Shown here piece after piece: positions 21,551 through 35,983 of a stretch of 64,000 nucleotides of DNA (its first letter is position 1; the number at the start of each line of letters is the position of its first letter). This DNA comes from Chromobotia macracanthus. Taxonomy: Eukaryota; Chordata; Actinopteri; Cypriniformes; Botiidae. The position numbers were made by a program, and so were the translations under genes. Location: assembly GCA_036877525.1 (NCBI GenBank), contig JAZGTH010000062.1, forward strand, positions 6,566,501 through 6,630,500, read 5' to 3'. The notes below the pieces were generated by a model. It was given only the letters and a program-made list of their open reading frames with translations, did not search any database and had not been told where the DNA came from.

Positions 21551-24500
21551 CATTACTTTCACGAAACAATACATAACAATTATTAACATTTTGTTGAAAT
21601 TTAGCTAATTTCCCTTGCACTTTGCAGATCTCCCCAAATCTCTTAAAGTAAAGGAATGCCTCATTTATACAGTAATAAAGGTAACAAGTCCTCTCTCACT
21701 CATGTTCACAGTGAGATGTTCATCACTTCACATATATGAAGCGATGGCAGATGTTGTTAAGGGGGGCTCATTATGTTTGAGCTGGCTTGGCATACTGCAG
21801 TTTAGGGGAACAGACAGAATCTTATTCATTTTTCAGAGCCTCAGAACAGTCATTAGTGAGCTATTATAGAGCTGTACCATAGAGGATGAGCTTTCCCACA
21901 TGGACCTTCCATTCTTTTCATGGCAGCATCTGCGCCTGCATTTTTCTCTCACTGTCTCCTTCACTCTGATTCTATTGGCCTCCTCCACTTCAGATTCGTC
22001 ATGCAGATTTATTAATAAATGCCAACAGGGCAGATGGTGAGGACAGCTTACAGATTCACTTGGAGATGATAATGGCTACTGGTTAGTTTGATGGTTTTTG
22101 ATGGTAAAATGCACTGAAAATATTAATTTGCAAAGGCTGAGAAATGAATTACAGTAGCTACTGAAAGAATGATTATAGCTTACCTCTTTTAAACACACCA
22201 AAGTGCAAACATACATTCAAGAACCAAAGTGAATTTTGTTCAAACCGTGGGGTTGAGGTTTGACTTGGTAGCATTGGCAGTTAACTCCTGTTAGTAGACA
22301 ACTATACCACTGGGTTGCCAAAAAGCATATTTCATTGTTGACAGTTATTCAAATATGTATATTCTGATGGAATTCTTTTTTCAATCAATACATAAAGCAC
22401 AAATATTTCATATATTTTATAGTATAGCATGAAATTGAGTTTTGTAAAGGTAATTTTTCTGCTGTCGTTGGTAGCTCATGTAGCAGCAGAAACGTTGTTC
22501 ATGAAGGGTTCAGAGCTGTGTGTTTTCCTGTGGTGTCAGTAAGCCAATAAATGTTCTCAGTACATAATTTTCCTGTGGCTCTAGGTTAAGCTGGGTAGGC
22601 AACCGTGTTTGAGGTGTGTAGAAAAGATAATAGCTCTCTGTGGGTATTATAGATCTTTTTAACTTGACACAACTTGTTGTTAAAACATAATAAATGATCT
22701 CTTAGAGCCAGAGCGACCGTTGGCATAATGTCTGGTCCACATTGTAGCTCATTCTGAGAAAGAAAGGCAGGAAGAGTCTGTCTGACCAACATACAAAGGA
22801 TTCAAACCCAGTTAATTTTTAATGTGATGTTTAGGGGCAGATGAATGTGATCACATTTAGGACACAATGATGGACCAGAATTTTACTAACTGTAGGTCTT
22901 CACATCATCAGCTGAGCACAGGTCAACACCAAAACCATTCCTGGAAAATCTCTGTTGAGTCTTGTAGGATATACAGTGGCAAAAAAGTTGTCTTTTTAAA
23001 ACATATTGCCAATGCAATGTTTTACTGTATATTTGATACAATGAGTATAGCAACTTAGGGAGATATTAATAATCCTCTACATCCTCTACCATGTCCTCTC
23101 CATCTATGTTAATAACAAAACACTCACTGGCCAATAGGATCCCATTTTTGCAGTGGAGTTGGGTGCAAAAGATCCTTAAAAACATACAAAATTGTTTATT
23201 CTGATATTTTCAGACTAAAAAGAATGTATTCATTTATTCTGAGGTTTAAAGCACCCGTGTTGAAGTACCTGAGCAGAAATCGGGGGCTCATTGCATTTGA
23301 CTAGACTATCAAATTATTCTCTAAATTTGTTCAAGTTAAATGGTTTTGTGTGTTGCGCTTTTTTGATTTATTCCAGTATACTCATTTTTCAAACCAAATC
23401 ATTTATGTTCCGCAATGACAAGGTTTATTTTCTGCCTGTCATTCATCATCGATTTGATGCAGAATGGCTGAATAAATAATTTCTTCATTATATAATGCTC
23501 TCATTTAATACACCTTCCCCAAGGAAATTGAACTCCATTTCAGGTTTTCTTTCTTTTATTTATTTAATTTTTCACAAAAGGAAAGCATCCTGTTTGTTTT
23601 CTTCAGGCATGAAATCATATTTCTAGAAGTTGTCTTTAGATGTTAAGATGGAAAAAGTTAACCTTTCATAGCCATACCAGAGGGGAATGATGGAGCTTAG
23701 CCTGTAACACAAAACAAATCAATGTCATACAAGTGCTGCTGGAGTTTGGCCAGTTTCTATTTGTCGAGGTGTGTGTGTGTGTGTGAAATTGGCATAAATG
23801 TCTGAGGGCAGATAAATGTCATGTTCTGATATTCAACAACTCGTGTTATGTGGCACATGGTCCTTTGTTTGCATATCCTACCCTTATCCTTACCCATCTA
23901 TGTGTGTTCTTTCTGGTTTCACAGATAATTAATGAAATGTAAATTCAAACACCTCTATCCAGTTTACTAAGATTTTAAAGCACTGATACTTCTGTTGGGA
24001 GAATTATTACAACAAATGTGCATGTTCAACAACATCCAACATGTTTTTTGTCTGAACAAACTCAACACTGCAGATAAATTACTGAGCATCTTTGTTTTGT
24101 TTTTTTTCACAGATGATAAATTGTTTATTGGATCAACTGTTTAATTTAGGTCAGTTAAAGCCACAGATTTAAAAGAGGTTACACATGGGTGGCATGCCAC
24201 CTTTTTCTTTCTTTTAAAGGAGCATCAGTGGTGGTCCTGGAGCCCTATGTGAAATGCCATAATACATTTTATTTTACTTTAAATAAAGTTAGTTTAAATA
24301 AGTGCAAATCAGGATACTCTAAGAATTTTTGTTTAGCGTGAAGGGGGCCAGAGTTCAAAATATAACCTAACGTTAGTGGCAGTTTTAGACTACAGAACCT
24401 GGGAGGGGACAGTCAGGGGCCACTTGTGCTTTTAGGGGTTTCTCCTACCCACTCCTACCCAACCCCCACTGCCCCTCCGAAACGGGTTTGCCTTTGATAT

Positions 24501-25101
24501 TTTTTAAAATAAACCAAAAAATGTATAATTATTTTTATTAGTCTATTAAAAATTGTTATTGACAATTTCTTTTGAGGATGTAAATCCATGGTTTAATAAT
24601 ATTGCCCATAAAAATTTGGACTGCTAACCAAATACTAGAAAAATAAATCTTCATTAAGAAGAGAAGCTGGCCTCAGTCACAGAAATGGTTTGAATTTGGC
24701 CGCACACAATAGTGTGTTCAGGGCTGTTTTGCCTCCCCACCACTACATACACACACAAATATACTGCTGCCTCACAGTGACTGTTTAGTGGAGCCTGGCC
24801 AAACACATCTATTACATTTGTTTTTATTTGCGGTGACATGGACAGTCTAGGCTGTCCCTGTCCCTGACTTTTTCAATCCATCAGACCTATTACTGAGCGT
24901 TTAAGCCACCATATGAGTTTGACCTATTGATAATAACATTTCTCATTGTTCATTTATAAATGAACATAAATAACAGCTTTCACCATAGAATTATCCAGTG
25001 CAATGCAATATGATGTACTGAACGTTCTCGTGATCATGCAATTAGAATAGATAGATTTTATATGTTCTGAATCTGAATTATCCTGAAGGCAAGATCTCAT
25101 G

Positions 25102-25198
25102 GACTGATCATCTTTTACATAGATGCTCTGGTCTGAACATACTTTACATTGATGTTCTGATCATACTTTACATTGATGTCTGATTATATTTTACATAG
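25102..25198. repeat. Degenerate tandem repeat, about 24-bp unit, four copies
   Basis: Four successive units built around CTGATCAT.CTTTACATTGATG; the middle two are nearly identical and the outer two are diverged. Confidence 0.75.
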
Positions 25199-26069
25199 AA
25201 ACAGCAGCACATATCCTGAGGTTGAAACTTTCAGACTCCCCTTGTGTTTCATGTCTGTCAGATCAGACTTTGAAGCCTTCTGATTTGTTCCTCTAGCTAT
25301 ACAGCCATGTGGCACCATTCAAATTGTGCCTCTGCTTCAAGGCACAACCCTGGAGAGATCCCAGATTTCCCGTTTGAAATGGAAATAGGGCCTTTTAAAT
25401 ATGCAGAGCAGATGTGGAGATGGACAATCAGTCAGGTCAGCTTATCTCATGCCAAAGCAGTGGCTGGATTTTGAGACTGTCAGGTTGAAGTGTATAGAGA
25501 AGTGAGGACAGGCAGTGTTGACCTTAATTGAACCTGGAGTAATTTTGGACACAAATACCTTCTGCCTCCTGTACTATCATTCCTATTGAATGTGTGTCTA
25601 GGGTGATTCAGATGAAAGGTTTTTGTTATGCATAGATGGATAAATGAAATCTGAAAATGAGGCCAAATTCAGAACAAGGCCATGTACACCTCGCTCTCGC
25701 TGAAGGTTTTTATTCAATTACAACATAAATATGTGCATTTTGAAAAGTGTAAACAAGATTAGAGCAAGGAGAGAAATGTCAGTCCGTTCTCTGTTTAGAA
25801 AACAAGCAATTTATGTGAAGATGTATTCAGTAGCAGCAACATATAGATAGATGTGCTATATCACCCACCGCAGCTGCAACAAACGAAAGGTGCACACAAC
25901 TATACTTACACACTGTATTAGTGGATGGCATATAACAATACATAAATTGGCAAAGAGAAAGCTATTTTCTTTCTTTTGCCAGGATACAATGTTTCTGATG
26001 GAGGAAAAGGTGAAAAGGTTGCTCTTATGGCAACGGGCAGAAAAGCTGATAGCTGAAGGTTTTCAATAT

Positions 26070-26115
26070 GGAGTTTGTTGGAGAAGGTGTGTGGAGTTTG
26101 TTGGAGAAGGTGTGT
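26070..26115. repeat. 23-bp perfect tandem duplication
   Basis: The 23-bp unit beginning GGAGTTTGTTGGAGAAGG occurs at 26070-26092 and again at 26093-26115 without mismatch. A perfect hairpin starts 2 nt further on. Confidence 0.93.
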
Positions 26116-26116
26116 C

Positions 26117-26155
26117 AAATGCCCATGACAAAATGCCCATTTGTCATGGGCATTT
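26117..26155. repeat. Perfect inverted repeat, 16-bp arms, 7-nt loop
   Basis: AAATGCCCATGACAAA at 26117-26132, its exact reverse complement at 26140-26155. The loop repeats part of the arm (ATGCCCA), so the site combines direct and inverted repetition. Confidence 0.93.
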
Positions 26156-29100
26156 CACCAAATAAGACCCTTAATAATTTGTCTTACAGAGACAGAATAT
26201 AGTGTACATATTTCACAAAACTAACTAAATAATTCAAATCAATAAAATGCAAGATTGGAGCACATTTTTTCTGTACTGTACTTACTGAACTGATTTTACT
26301 TTTACTGTACAGGTTTCATTGTCCACCTGTCCATTTGTATATTTATCAGGGGAGTGTATTAATGTACTTATTTAGAAATATTTATTTCATAGCTACAGTT
26401 TTTGCTCTACATGTAATCCACACCTCCACCATTAGCATGATTATAATAATGCAGTGACTCAGTACTGCCCACACTACAAATACTGTTTAAAAAATCTGTA
26501 TATTATTTTTAAACACTATTATAAATTAACTTTTTTACTTTTTCTCTAATTCTTGTTATAAGCATTTCAATGCTCAGTGTACAAGGGTAAATTGTGCAAA
26601 TGACAAATACAGAGCAAAACAAAACAAAATGTAAACTATCTTCACTTCACATTTAGAGGTTAGATGAACAGCTTAGAACTTCAAGTGTCACAAACTGATT
26701 TGGTACTGAAAGTCTTTTGAGTAGAAGTTAATTAGTAAAGTTTGTTGCCACTTTGTTATGCACCACATTAAAAGGTTAGACTCTTCCTTAGATTAGACAT
26801 ATTCCCCAAGGTGTGTCAACAGCAGTTAGAGTTGGCTTTTGTCTAATTACATGCAGTATAGTGTTTTGGTTAAAGCAGATCATCTGTAATAAATCGTCAT
26901 GTTAGTTAAGTGTGTTTTCCACAATGTAGTTTTATAAAGATAACTCTAGACTAAACTGCTGTGTAATCTGTACTGTAGGAGGACTGCTATAGCTACTGCA
27001 TTTGAATGTACCGTTAACAATTAGTTATTTCCACAGGGAAGAGAGCAGTGCAATGAGGTGTATATATTCAGTATTGACAGATAAACTGTTCCTAGCTCTG
27101 GATCTGGACATTAGCCATTCATTAATTTTGGTCAATAAATTATATGTACTTTAACTGGTGACTGCATTTTTGTAGTGAATCAAAATAAACAAATTATTAC
27201 ATTATATAAATCTGTAAATATATTTAATTTAAACTAAGGTAAAAAATACAAGACATAATATTCTGTGTAATGTATTTGTACATTTACATTTATTAATTAT
27301 CTCTGTATGCTTATTGAACTGTCTTAAAAACTAGTATGATGTATATTCTGATGTGTTAAAATTACTTTAGCAGAATGCAGATGGGGTATTGAAACAAAAA
27401 TGGTAGTAAGAATTTGAGTTATTTGTTTTATAAAAGTTCTGACAGACATTTTACTTTTTTTAATGAATTAATAAACTAAATAAAAAAATGTTTAAACATT
27501 TAATCACATCAGGGACAGCTGTCAGTCAAAATGTGTTGCTGTAGTTCTGCCCCTTGATGTCAGAGCTGTCAGGATGATTTCAGACTTTGACCAGTAACTT
27601 TGTACTTCCCTTTCCTGACATTCTTTAATCTCAAAACTGTCTCGTTTCTTTTAAATAACTGTTTTTGAGCTCAGCGGGCACAGTTTGACAAGATTAGCCA
27701 AATAATATTCCATTTGAAATATTCCAGCACAGAACAGAATGCGGCTCTCTGAAATAATATTTTGCACATTTAAACTTTTCAGTTAAGTGCGTCTCAAAGC
27801 AAACATCAGTGCTGATTTATTTTGCTGAAGTTATTAGGCAGTGCGGTCCTTGATGTTCAAGTCAGGCTTTGAGTACCAGAGTCTTCAGTTTCTTTTAGTA
27901 CCCACTGGCCAAACTTAAAGCATGAGTGTGTAAGATCATATTAGAACTATGATAGTAAATTAAATGCATTTAATAGCTAATTCACTAACCAGGATAATAT
28001 TCATACACACAACTTTCTGCATTTTGAACAGACAGCCCAGGCTGTGAAGTGATATTTTACAGTTACAATAAAGTATGCAATAAAGTACAGTAACAGTAGT
28101 AATTTGCTGTGTTCTGCATACTCAGAACTGAGTAAGCACCATATAAATTGTGTCTTGCACATATTTATTGATTTGCATATTACTGTACCTGTAAATTGTA
28201 AATTCGTTTACAATGCAGACAGCTCACACAAATAAACAACACCATAAGCAGGCACGATTCTTTACTAGTGGATTCATCACCTAACAATCGTCCATGAATA
28301 TCTTGAATGTAATTAATAATCAGTTCTGTCTTATTATTTCTGATTTTTTTATTCTAAACATCTTATCTTGGCCCATATGTTACTTCTGGATCTTTCTGAT
28401 ACTTGTTCATTGGGTTACACTCTCAGCAGAATCTGATCTAAGCAGCAACATGAAGTGGGCCGTTCACTGTCTCCCAGCACTGTGTATCAGATGAGTTATT
28501 GATGGTATCTCTACGGTACCTCAAAGGGCCTCTTCATCCATCCATTACTGTCAGCCCACCCCATCAACTCTCCTTTTTTCTCTCTCTCTTTTCTTCTGAG
28601 TTACACCTCTTGATTGTACTTTCACTGGTCAAAAGGTACAAAGGGTCCACCCCCTCCCTGATCCCCTGTGCAGAATTTCACCATAGAACGAGACTTTACA
28701 GCCATACAGATGAAGCTGGCTTATCAAATGGCTGACGCTGAGTAGGTCTCAAAGGATTATGGATCATATCTGAAGCCTGAGCTTCTGACAGCTCTTTTGG
28801 TCAACACTTTTCAAAAACTTTAAGTAAGTGTCAAAGCTGCTGTGACAAAAGGTGCGCCGCTACTTCCACATCGTGAATGGACAAAACAAAATCACTTCCA
28901 TTATATTCAGTGAGGTTGATTATGGAAACACTTGTTACAGTGCATTGCAAAGTGCCTTTAGTTGATGGATTGTTTCTGGTTCTATTTTTGACGTGCTGTG
29001 GTGCTGCTCCAGGCCCTTTATTATCCCAGTCTTCCTGAATTTTTGTTATAAGTTTAAATATCTTTTTTTAAATTACAGTGACACATCAAAGTCAACTTGT

Positions 29101-29687
29101 GATATTTCTGGTATCTGGTCAACAAATTTAAATGTAATCTTTTGCTCATAATCATAATATTGCACAGTAGCAATATTAACATTATATTGAACGTTATATT
29201 ATAATTACATATAAAGCCAATTTCATGCCAGTGTATTTTGTATAATTAGATAATAACACATTTTACTGTTGCTGCAGTCAGAGATTACAGCTGAATGGTC
29301 TGTGGTGATGCTGTGCAGCTTCCGGTGTAGATATGGCATTAATATTAAAGTCCATTGCCCTCTTAATGCTACAGAAAAATTTCCATAATGCTAGTTAAAC
29401 AGCTCTCATTGGAGCCCCATTGGCCTCTAAGTTCCAGCAGTACTCACCTGTTTAAGAGTCTGTTTCCATGGCTCTCCTCATGACCTCACACACAGCAAGG
29501 CATGTTTATGGATGACAGAAGACAAGATGCTGAGGTCATAATGAACTGAGCATCTACCAATCAGTGCTTAGTGTGACAATGTGTAGGGAATTTCAGACGT
29601 GTTAAAAGCGTGTTATTCTTACATGTTATTCTTTTACTCTAGACTGTTTAAGTACGGGGGCCTACTGATAAACAGGGGGAGTTACTG

Positions 29688-29960
29688 GGGGAGGTGTGGC
29701 CTACTGATAAGTGAGCATGGCTTGTAATTAGAAGGTTGCTGGTTCGATTCCAGTGCTGGCAGGTAGCAACTGAAGTGCCCTTGAGCAAGACACCTAACCC
29801 TCTATTGCTCCCTGTGCACAGTAGTGTGCTGCCCACTGCTATGGGTGTGTGTGTATTCAGGGTTTGCAGTGTGTGTTCACTCTCACCAGTGATGGGTTAA
29901 ATGCAGAGGTTACATTTCGGGTATGGGTTACCATATCTGACAAATATGTCACTTTAAATA
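29688..29960 (+). mobile_element. tRNA-derived SINE, plus orientation
   Basis: A-box-like TGGCCTACTGATAAG at 29697-29711 and perfect B box GGTTCGATTCC at 29741-29751, separated as in a tRNA promoter. The body has CCCTTGAGCAAGACACCTAA and the tail ends in ATCTGACAAATATGTCAC followed by an AT-rich TTTAAATAAAG. Same family as the minus-strand copy at 21.1 kb. A partial head-like sequence (GGCCTACTGATAAACAGG) lies just upstream at about 29659 and suggests a small duplication of the 5' end. Confidence 0.87.
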
Positions 29961-31266
29961 AAGTAGCCACTGAATGGAGTCCAGGAAAAAAATTGTCCTA
30001 ATAAATTACTTTACTTCTACATTCTTGCACACAATAACTCTGCATGAAGTGATTATTTTGAAAGTGGTTAACACAAAATGAATATTTTAAGCAAGTTTAG
30101 CTGTATCAGCAGCCATCTTAACAAAAGCCCCCAGGCAGCTATTTCCAGAAATGCAGGTATAGCTCCTATGTACTGAAAAAGACAAGAATGAAATCTTTAA
30201 AGAACGTTTGAAAATACATTCCAACACAGGAATACAATTTTGAAAACAATGGTAAAAATATATATTTTTTATTAATTAAATAAAGTTCTCCTTCAATTGT
30301 CCAAACAACACTATTCTAAAATCATGATACCTGTTTTTTTGACATCTAATCACAGAGTCTGCCTTTTGTGTCCAGAAATGTTTAAATCACAAAGCATTTA
30401 ATTTGTTTGTCATATTTTGTCATTGCCAAACAAAACAATTGCTCTTGTTTTACAAAGCTAAAAAGCAAATTTGATGCTCACAGTTCCACAGTTACTGTAG
30501 GGCCTGACTGAAGAGCTTCTTCACACTAGATCTTTGTCGCCATGACAGCGTCGTATCATTCCAATTGGATTATTCCCCTCTGTGCCCAGTGAGTGGAATG
30601 AATGTATGTCCTGCTGCTGATTGGCGATTCTCTGTATGTGTGGGCATGTTTTAAGACCACGACACACACGCTTCTCTTGTAGTGTTTGTCTGTAGTGGAG
30701 GTTCACTCCACTACAGCCCACAACTCAATCTGAACAATGCATTGGAACACCTGAGAGGACTGATGTATAATTTCTGAAAGAATAAAAAATCGTATTCTTT
30801 CTTCGTTTTTTCCCTCCCTTCATCTCTTTCTTTTTTTCTCTTTCTCTCTCTCTGACTCTTGGCAGTGTGTGTGTTTATTATATGCATGAAGGATTGGCTG
30901 TGCATCTAAAGAGGTAGAGAGTGCTAAAAAAAGTTGTTGGGTTCTCAGCCTTAACCCTGATCCAAAAACACCAGCAAATGAATGGAGGATTTCTCATTCC
31001 AATATGTGACAAATAATCTTTGTCAAACCTGAGGGGTGCTCAGCCAGCCAAGTATTCAACAGCAGACAGTTGTTTTTGTGCTTAGACATAACAAAGTTAG
31101 AGTGACCATCGAGTGTGCCTGCACTGTCAACAAGCTCTCCACCACATTGGGGGAAACAAACAATGAACGGTGTGCTAGGTCATTTATACAGACCCTTCCA
31201 AAATGCAAATACTGGAAGGCATGTCGGTACTTGTTGGGTGGATTAACTGCAGGGCTACTTCTAAAC

Positions 31267-31285
31267 GGGGGTGGGGTGGGGGGGG
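31267..31285 (+). other. G-rich tract with G-quadruplex potential
   Basis: Plus strand runs G5-T-G4-T-G8, enough for an intramolecular quadruplex with one-base loops. No gene start is near it. Confidence 0.6.
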
Positions 31286-34240
31286 TTAACTAGTTTAACT
31301 AGGGTCAGTTTAACATGAACAGATGGAGAGATAAGACCTATGCTCCCTCATGGCCCCTAAGATCTATTCTGATCTATTCTATTCTATAACCCTTGTGTTC
31401 TATACACACACCAGAAACCTGTATGTTTGTTCAATGAAATTTGCATAAATTAACTCACTTTTAAGCCTTGTTCAGCCTTGCAGGTAGAGAAAATCCTCCT
31501 ATAATTCTTTTTCTTTTCCCCTTGTCTCTGAGTTATGTAATATTTGCCAGTAATAACTTGTTCTTAAGGAGTAGGAGAGAGCATGGGAAGAGAAGATAAT
31601 CTTATGTGGGTTAGGACATATAAAAAAAATCATTATATTGTACAGTTAGACTTTATTTGCTTTGTCACAATGCTTGCTAGGTCAGATTCTAAAGCATATA
31701 AATGTATCACTGTTGGCCAACTACAGCCTGTTACAGCCAACTACAGGTTTTGTCCAAGTCCCCCCAGAGAGTTTTCTTGGTAATGTCCTTCCCTCCATAG
31801 CATGCTTTATTATTGAGGTGTTACTTTTTCAAATAAAGTGAAAGATGATCTATGCTGGCTACACAGTCAAATAAATATAAACCTCTGTCCAATATCTATC
31901 AGTATAGAGAAGGAAGATGGAAAGCAATTTTGGTTTCAAGAATCAGAGACATGAGATACCTGTGTGCTTATTACTTAAATATGACCTGGAACTAAAAACT
32001 CCATTTTTATTCTTCTGCGGAACATTAAATGTTACAAAGCAAATTTGAAAGTACTAATATTACCACTAATAAGAGATAATGAGAGCTATTAGTCTGCATT
32101 GGCTTTTCTTGCATTTATTCGTGTTTGAATTTTAAATTACTTTTCTGTCCCCCGAGATTCTTTTGGTTGAAACGATTATGAATAAGTAATTATTTATTCT
32201 CCCATGGCCCATATTACCAGCTTGCTTTCTATGTTTGCCTAGGCCTCTGCTCTAAAAATCTTTACTTCACAAATACTACAGTATAGCTCGTATACTATTA
32301 TATAGCTTCTATGTCATAGCAGTTAAAACAGTCAAGGTCAACTTCATTTTTAGAGCACATTTAAAATGCGATTTGTGTGTGCCAGAGTGCTGTACAATGA
32401 TAACTGCAGCAATAAGCCATAACTATATACATCAAACAACATTTGAGGAAAAAGAATGATCACTGATTGTTTACTTTCACTCCTAAATCAGATCCGAAAG
32501 CCAAAGTATAAAAATGGGAAATTGAAATAGTTTATCAGTGCAATGCATTGTTTTCTGCAATGAATTATGTGTGATCCTGCAGATACTAACCCTATGGATG
32601 CATTTACATTGCAAAAAAACCCCTATTCTTAATCAGTATCTATATTCAGCGTCAGTATTTAGTCTTTTTTATCTAAACATTCTTTCAAACGTTTTCAGTT
32701 TTTTTCTATTTAAGATAACAATGCTAGATTTAACTAAAAATAAATCTATACTAAATATTCTCAAGTACAGTACAGATTTGCTGATGTATACAACTGTAAA
32801 TAATGGATTATGGACTGGACAATAAATCCACACAAGGGAAGTTTATGCAGTGATCAGGCTGATGGTATTTACCTGCTGCTAGTGTAGATTTCAGCTGAAT
32901 GTAGAACACTTGTCTATTACTAGACTCAGGTTAAAGATGCTTCACTATGGCTCTTGGTATAGTATAAGTTCTGTGTGAGCATTCTGATCTTTGAGACTAT
33001 GATGTGGAAATGAGACTATGATGTATTTATCTGTCTTTCTGTTTTTCTGTCTATCTCTCTCAGACACACAAATCTAAACCTTTTAAAAACAATACCACCC
33101 TGCCAGTATATCCTATCCATTTCCACCCCATGTCCTGCTTTTCTGTCCCTTGCTGGGCTTTCTGTGGATAATTCATAGACAGGCTATAATTTCATCCCTG
33201 CATGTCTACTGTTTTCCCCTCTGCGGTTCAAAAGGTGTTCAGTTATCATGCCAGCGTTGCTCTGTTTTCCCATTAATATCTGCAGCATGGTCTACCTTGC
33301 ATATCCTCTCATTACATAATTACATTTTCAAATCAGAACCAGGAAAATCTTAAAGTTGAAAGTTTATTCATTGCCCACAGAGAAAACAATGTGAAGACAA
33401 TATATGCTGAAATAATTAAGACACTTCTATACATTCTATACTAATATACATAATGCTTTACCCTGCTGTTAGATCGAACCCCCATGCCTGATCTTGTCAC
33501 CATGAGTGGAGGGGAATTCAGGCTTTATCTGTTTAATCTGATTATTAAGTTGTGGTCAATGCCAAGAGTTTATGTCACTGACAGATTAATGAGAGGTTAT
33601 CCCGTATTTAAAGTGGCCAATTGTTACTCACCTGCTATGTAATCTACTAAGCTGTGTATGACCATATATCGATTTACCAAGCAATGAATGAAAAATTAAG
33701 AAAAGATATGCTATTCAGGTCACGTTACAATTTCCAGGCTGTTTACTTGTATTTCATCAGCTTTAGTCATACTTAAATACTAGTATGCAAAATATTTTTT
33801 TCACCCTTGATGTGTTTACTATTCTTTTGATCTGAGATTTGATGCTGACTTCCAGAATCAGCTGTAGTTTGTTAAACTTTTGTGGCGGGAGAAAGCACAC
33901 TTAGGTTTCATATACTGCACTAAAGTTTGAGGTTTTATTTTTAGGGGCCATAACATTTTTGATAAATAATGTTCTGAATATTTATTTTTCATGTTATGTC
34001 AAATACAAAATTAGAATGTTTATTAGAATTAATGTATTAGAATGTGATATTCTCATGTTTATTTTCCACCTTTTTTGACACTTAAAATTAAAATGTAGTA
34101 GCTTAGTTTCAACAGAGTACACTAATCTGTTATTTTAAAAGATAAGAAATAATTTTTCATTATATAACCCCTTTAAAGGACCAAAAACCAAAACAAAGTA
34201 TGTGCTGGAGGCCTATATAATAACAATACACAGTATGTAT

Positions 34241-34271
34241 ATGTTATGAATGTATTCTACATTCATAACAT
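34241..34271. repeat. Perfect inverted repeat, 14-bp arms, 3-nt loop
   Basis: ATGTTATGAATGTA at 34241-34254 and its exact reverse complement at 34258-34271, loop TTC. Confidence 0.93.
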
Positions 34272-35917
34272 CAGTATTCTATATGTATGCAACAGAGCAT
34301 GTGTGCACAGCGGAGCATGGGTAGTATAATAAATCATTCAGCTATGATGTGGCATTTATTCGTAGATAAGTCTGATGGCTGTCTGCTTTGGCAGAAAGGT
34401 AATCAGCTAGTTTGAGATAAAGACAGACAGCACTGAGGCTCCCTGGTATATATCCTGGAGGACCTAAAGAACAAATCATGAAGAAAATGCAAAACAAACA
34501 AAATCTTGCGTCTAACATCAACAGTGAGGGAGGAACACTTGTTCTGAATCTTGTAGGAGAGACTGGGGATAGTCACATACTGAAATGCTGTATCTCGGGA
34601 ACTATATACATGTGGGTTTTCTTTAGCATTATGTTTTGTATGTTGGAAGTTGGTTTCAAACATCTGCTTCTATTAAACGTACTCCTATTTTAATTATATC
34701 CTCTATACTAATATTACAATATCATATTTTTTTGTTATAGCTTATACACAATAAAACTTCACTGACATGCATTTAGTCAAGGGTCCGCTATATAACAAGG
34801 GCCAAAACTAATGAAGATTATTCATAAATATCAGGTAAGGGCAATTTATGACGTTTGAAATGATTTACTGTATATTGATGAAAATTTTATATATTAACGG
34901 ATTAAATTATTAATAAAAATATTTCTGTTGGCCAAAAATATGGCCTTAAAATTTGGGTTATGGTTTTGCAGAAATATTTTCTGGCTTGGATCTATTGTGA
35001 CAAGTACCCCATATAGTGTGACAAAATATGACACACAGCATCATATGGTTGATATGTTTTACCTATAAATTCTTAAGACATGTGCCTACAGAGAAATTGA
35101 CAAAGAAATCCATATGATTACTGTCTCATTTACTTTTCTAAAGAAATGGCAGATATGGCACATGCATATACAAAGACAAAGTTTCAAAAGATGACACTGA
35201 GAAAAATGCTATTTCTCTTTCCCAGCATGATACATGCTTTGTAAATCAATGGTGCCAGCTGTGTCCGGGCACTGAAGCTTGCCATGTTTTCACAGCAGGA
35301 GAGGCTAAAGCTTAGTTTACTATTGATTGCTGATATGTTACACTGTATATGACTGCCAAAGGAAGGTGAAGCAGAGCAATCGCTCACAGCATGGATACAA
35401 AGAAACACAGGAGTAGTATTCATCACAGTCTTGGTCTTGGGCCACCCACACTATGAATACAGTAACATACTGGCCAGCTTTGAGACAGATACCAGAATTT
35501 AGTAAAATTTGAAAAATATTAAATGCTTTTAGTAGATATTTGAATTTGACAGTACATTTGTATTACAAAGAGTGTGAAATAATTCATAATCATGTTCAAT
35601 GCAGTTCAATGGGTAAAACATTGCAATTTATTTTTAAAATTACCTTTACTACATCTATATTTAATATAACTTTTTACCAGCTCTAGGAACAAAAAGTGTC
35701 AGGAAGTACTCCTATGAGTTTACTAAACGTCTACCATGCTTTGAAGAACCATGTTGTACTCATTCAGTATACTACTCAGTACCATGGTGTACAGTATATA
35801 AAAGTATATCTGACAATCAAACATGGTGATTAGGAATTCATGTTCTTCAGCTTATTTATAGGCCACCAGTAGTGTAGCCTGAATTGTAAAATAATGTATT
35901 GTTTAAGAGTAATATTC

Positions 35918-35953
35918 CATTATTATGTTATAGGCCTACATAACATAATAATG
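35918..35953. repeat. Perfect inverted repeat, 14-bp arms, 8-nt loop
   Basis: CATTATTATGTTAT at 35918-35931 and its exact reverse complement at 35940-35953; the loop contains AGGCCT. It lies 30 nt from the next hairpin. Confidence 0.92.
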
Positions 35954-35983
35954 CAACATAACATGCCAGAATTTCTTGTTACT

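Larger units (their letters stand above)
21359..29687. other. Intergenic sequence between the two SINE copies
   Basis: No coding exon recognised. Contains a short (GT)n run near 23767-23784, a degenerate tandem repeat at 25.1 kb and a duplication plus hairpin at 26.1 kb (listed separately). The segment around 27.5-27.8 kb is richer in complex sequence than its surroundings, but I cannot assign a function. Confidence 0.5.

Noticed and set aside
29697..29770. tRNA gene (A box plus perfect B box)
   Set aside because: No cloverleaf with paired acceptor stem can be drawn and the sequence continues into a SINE body shared with another copy.
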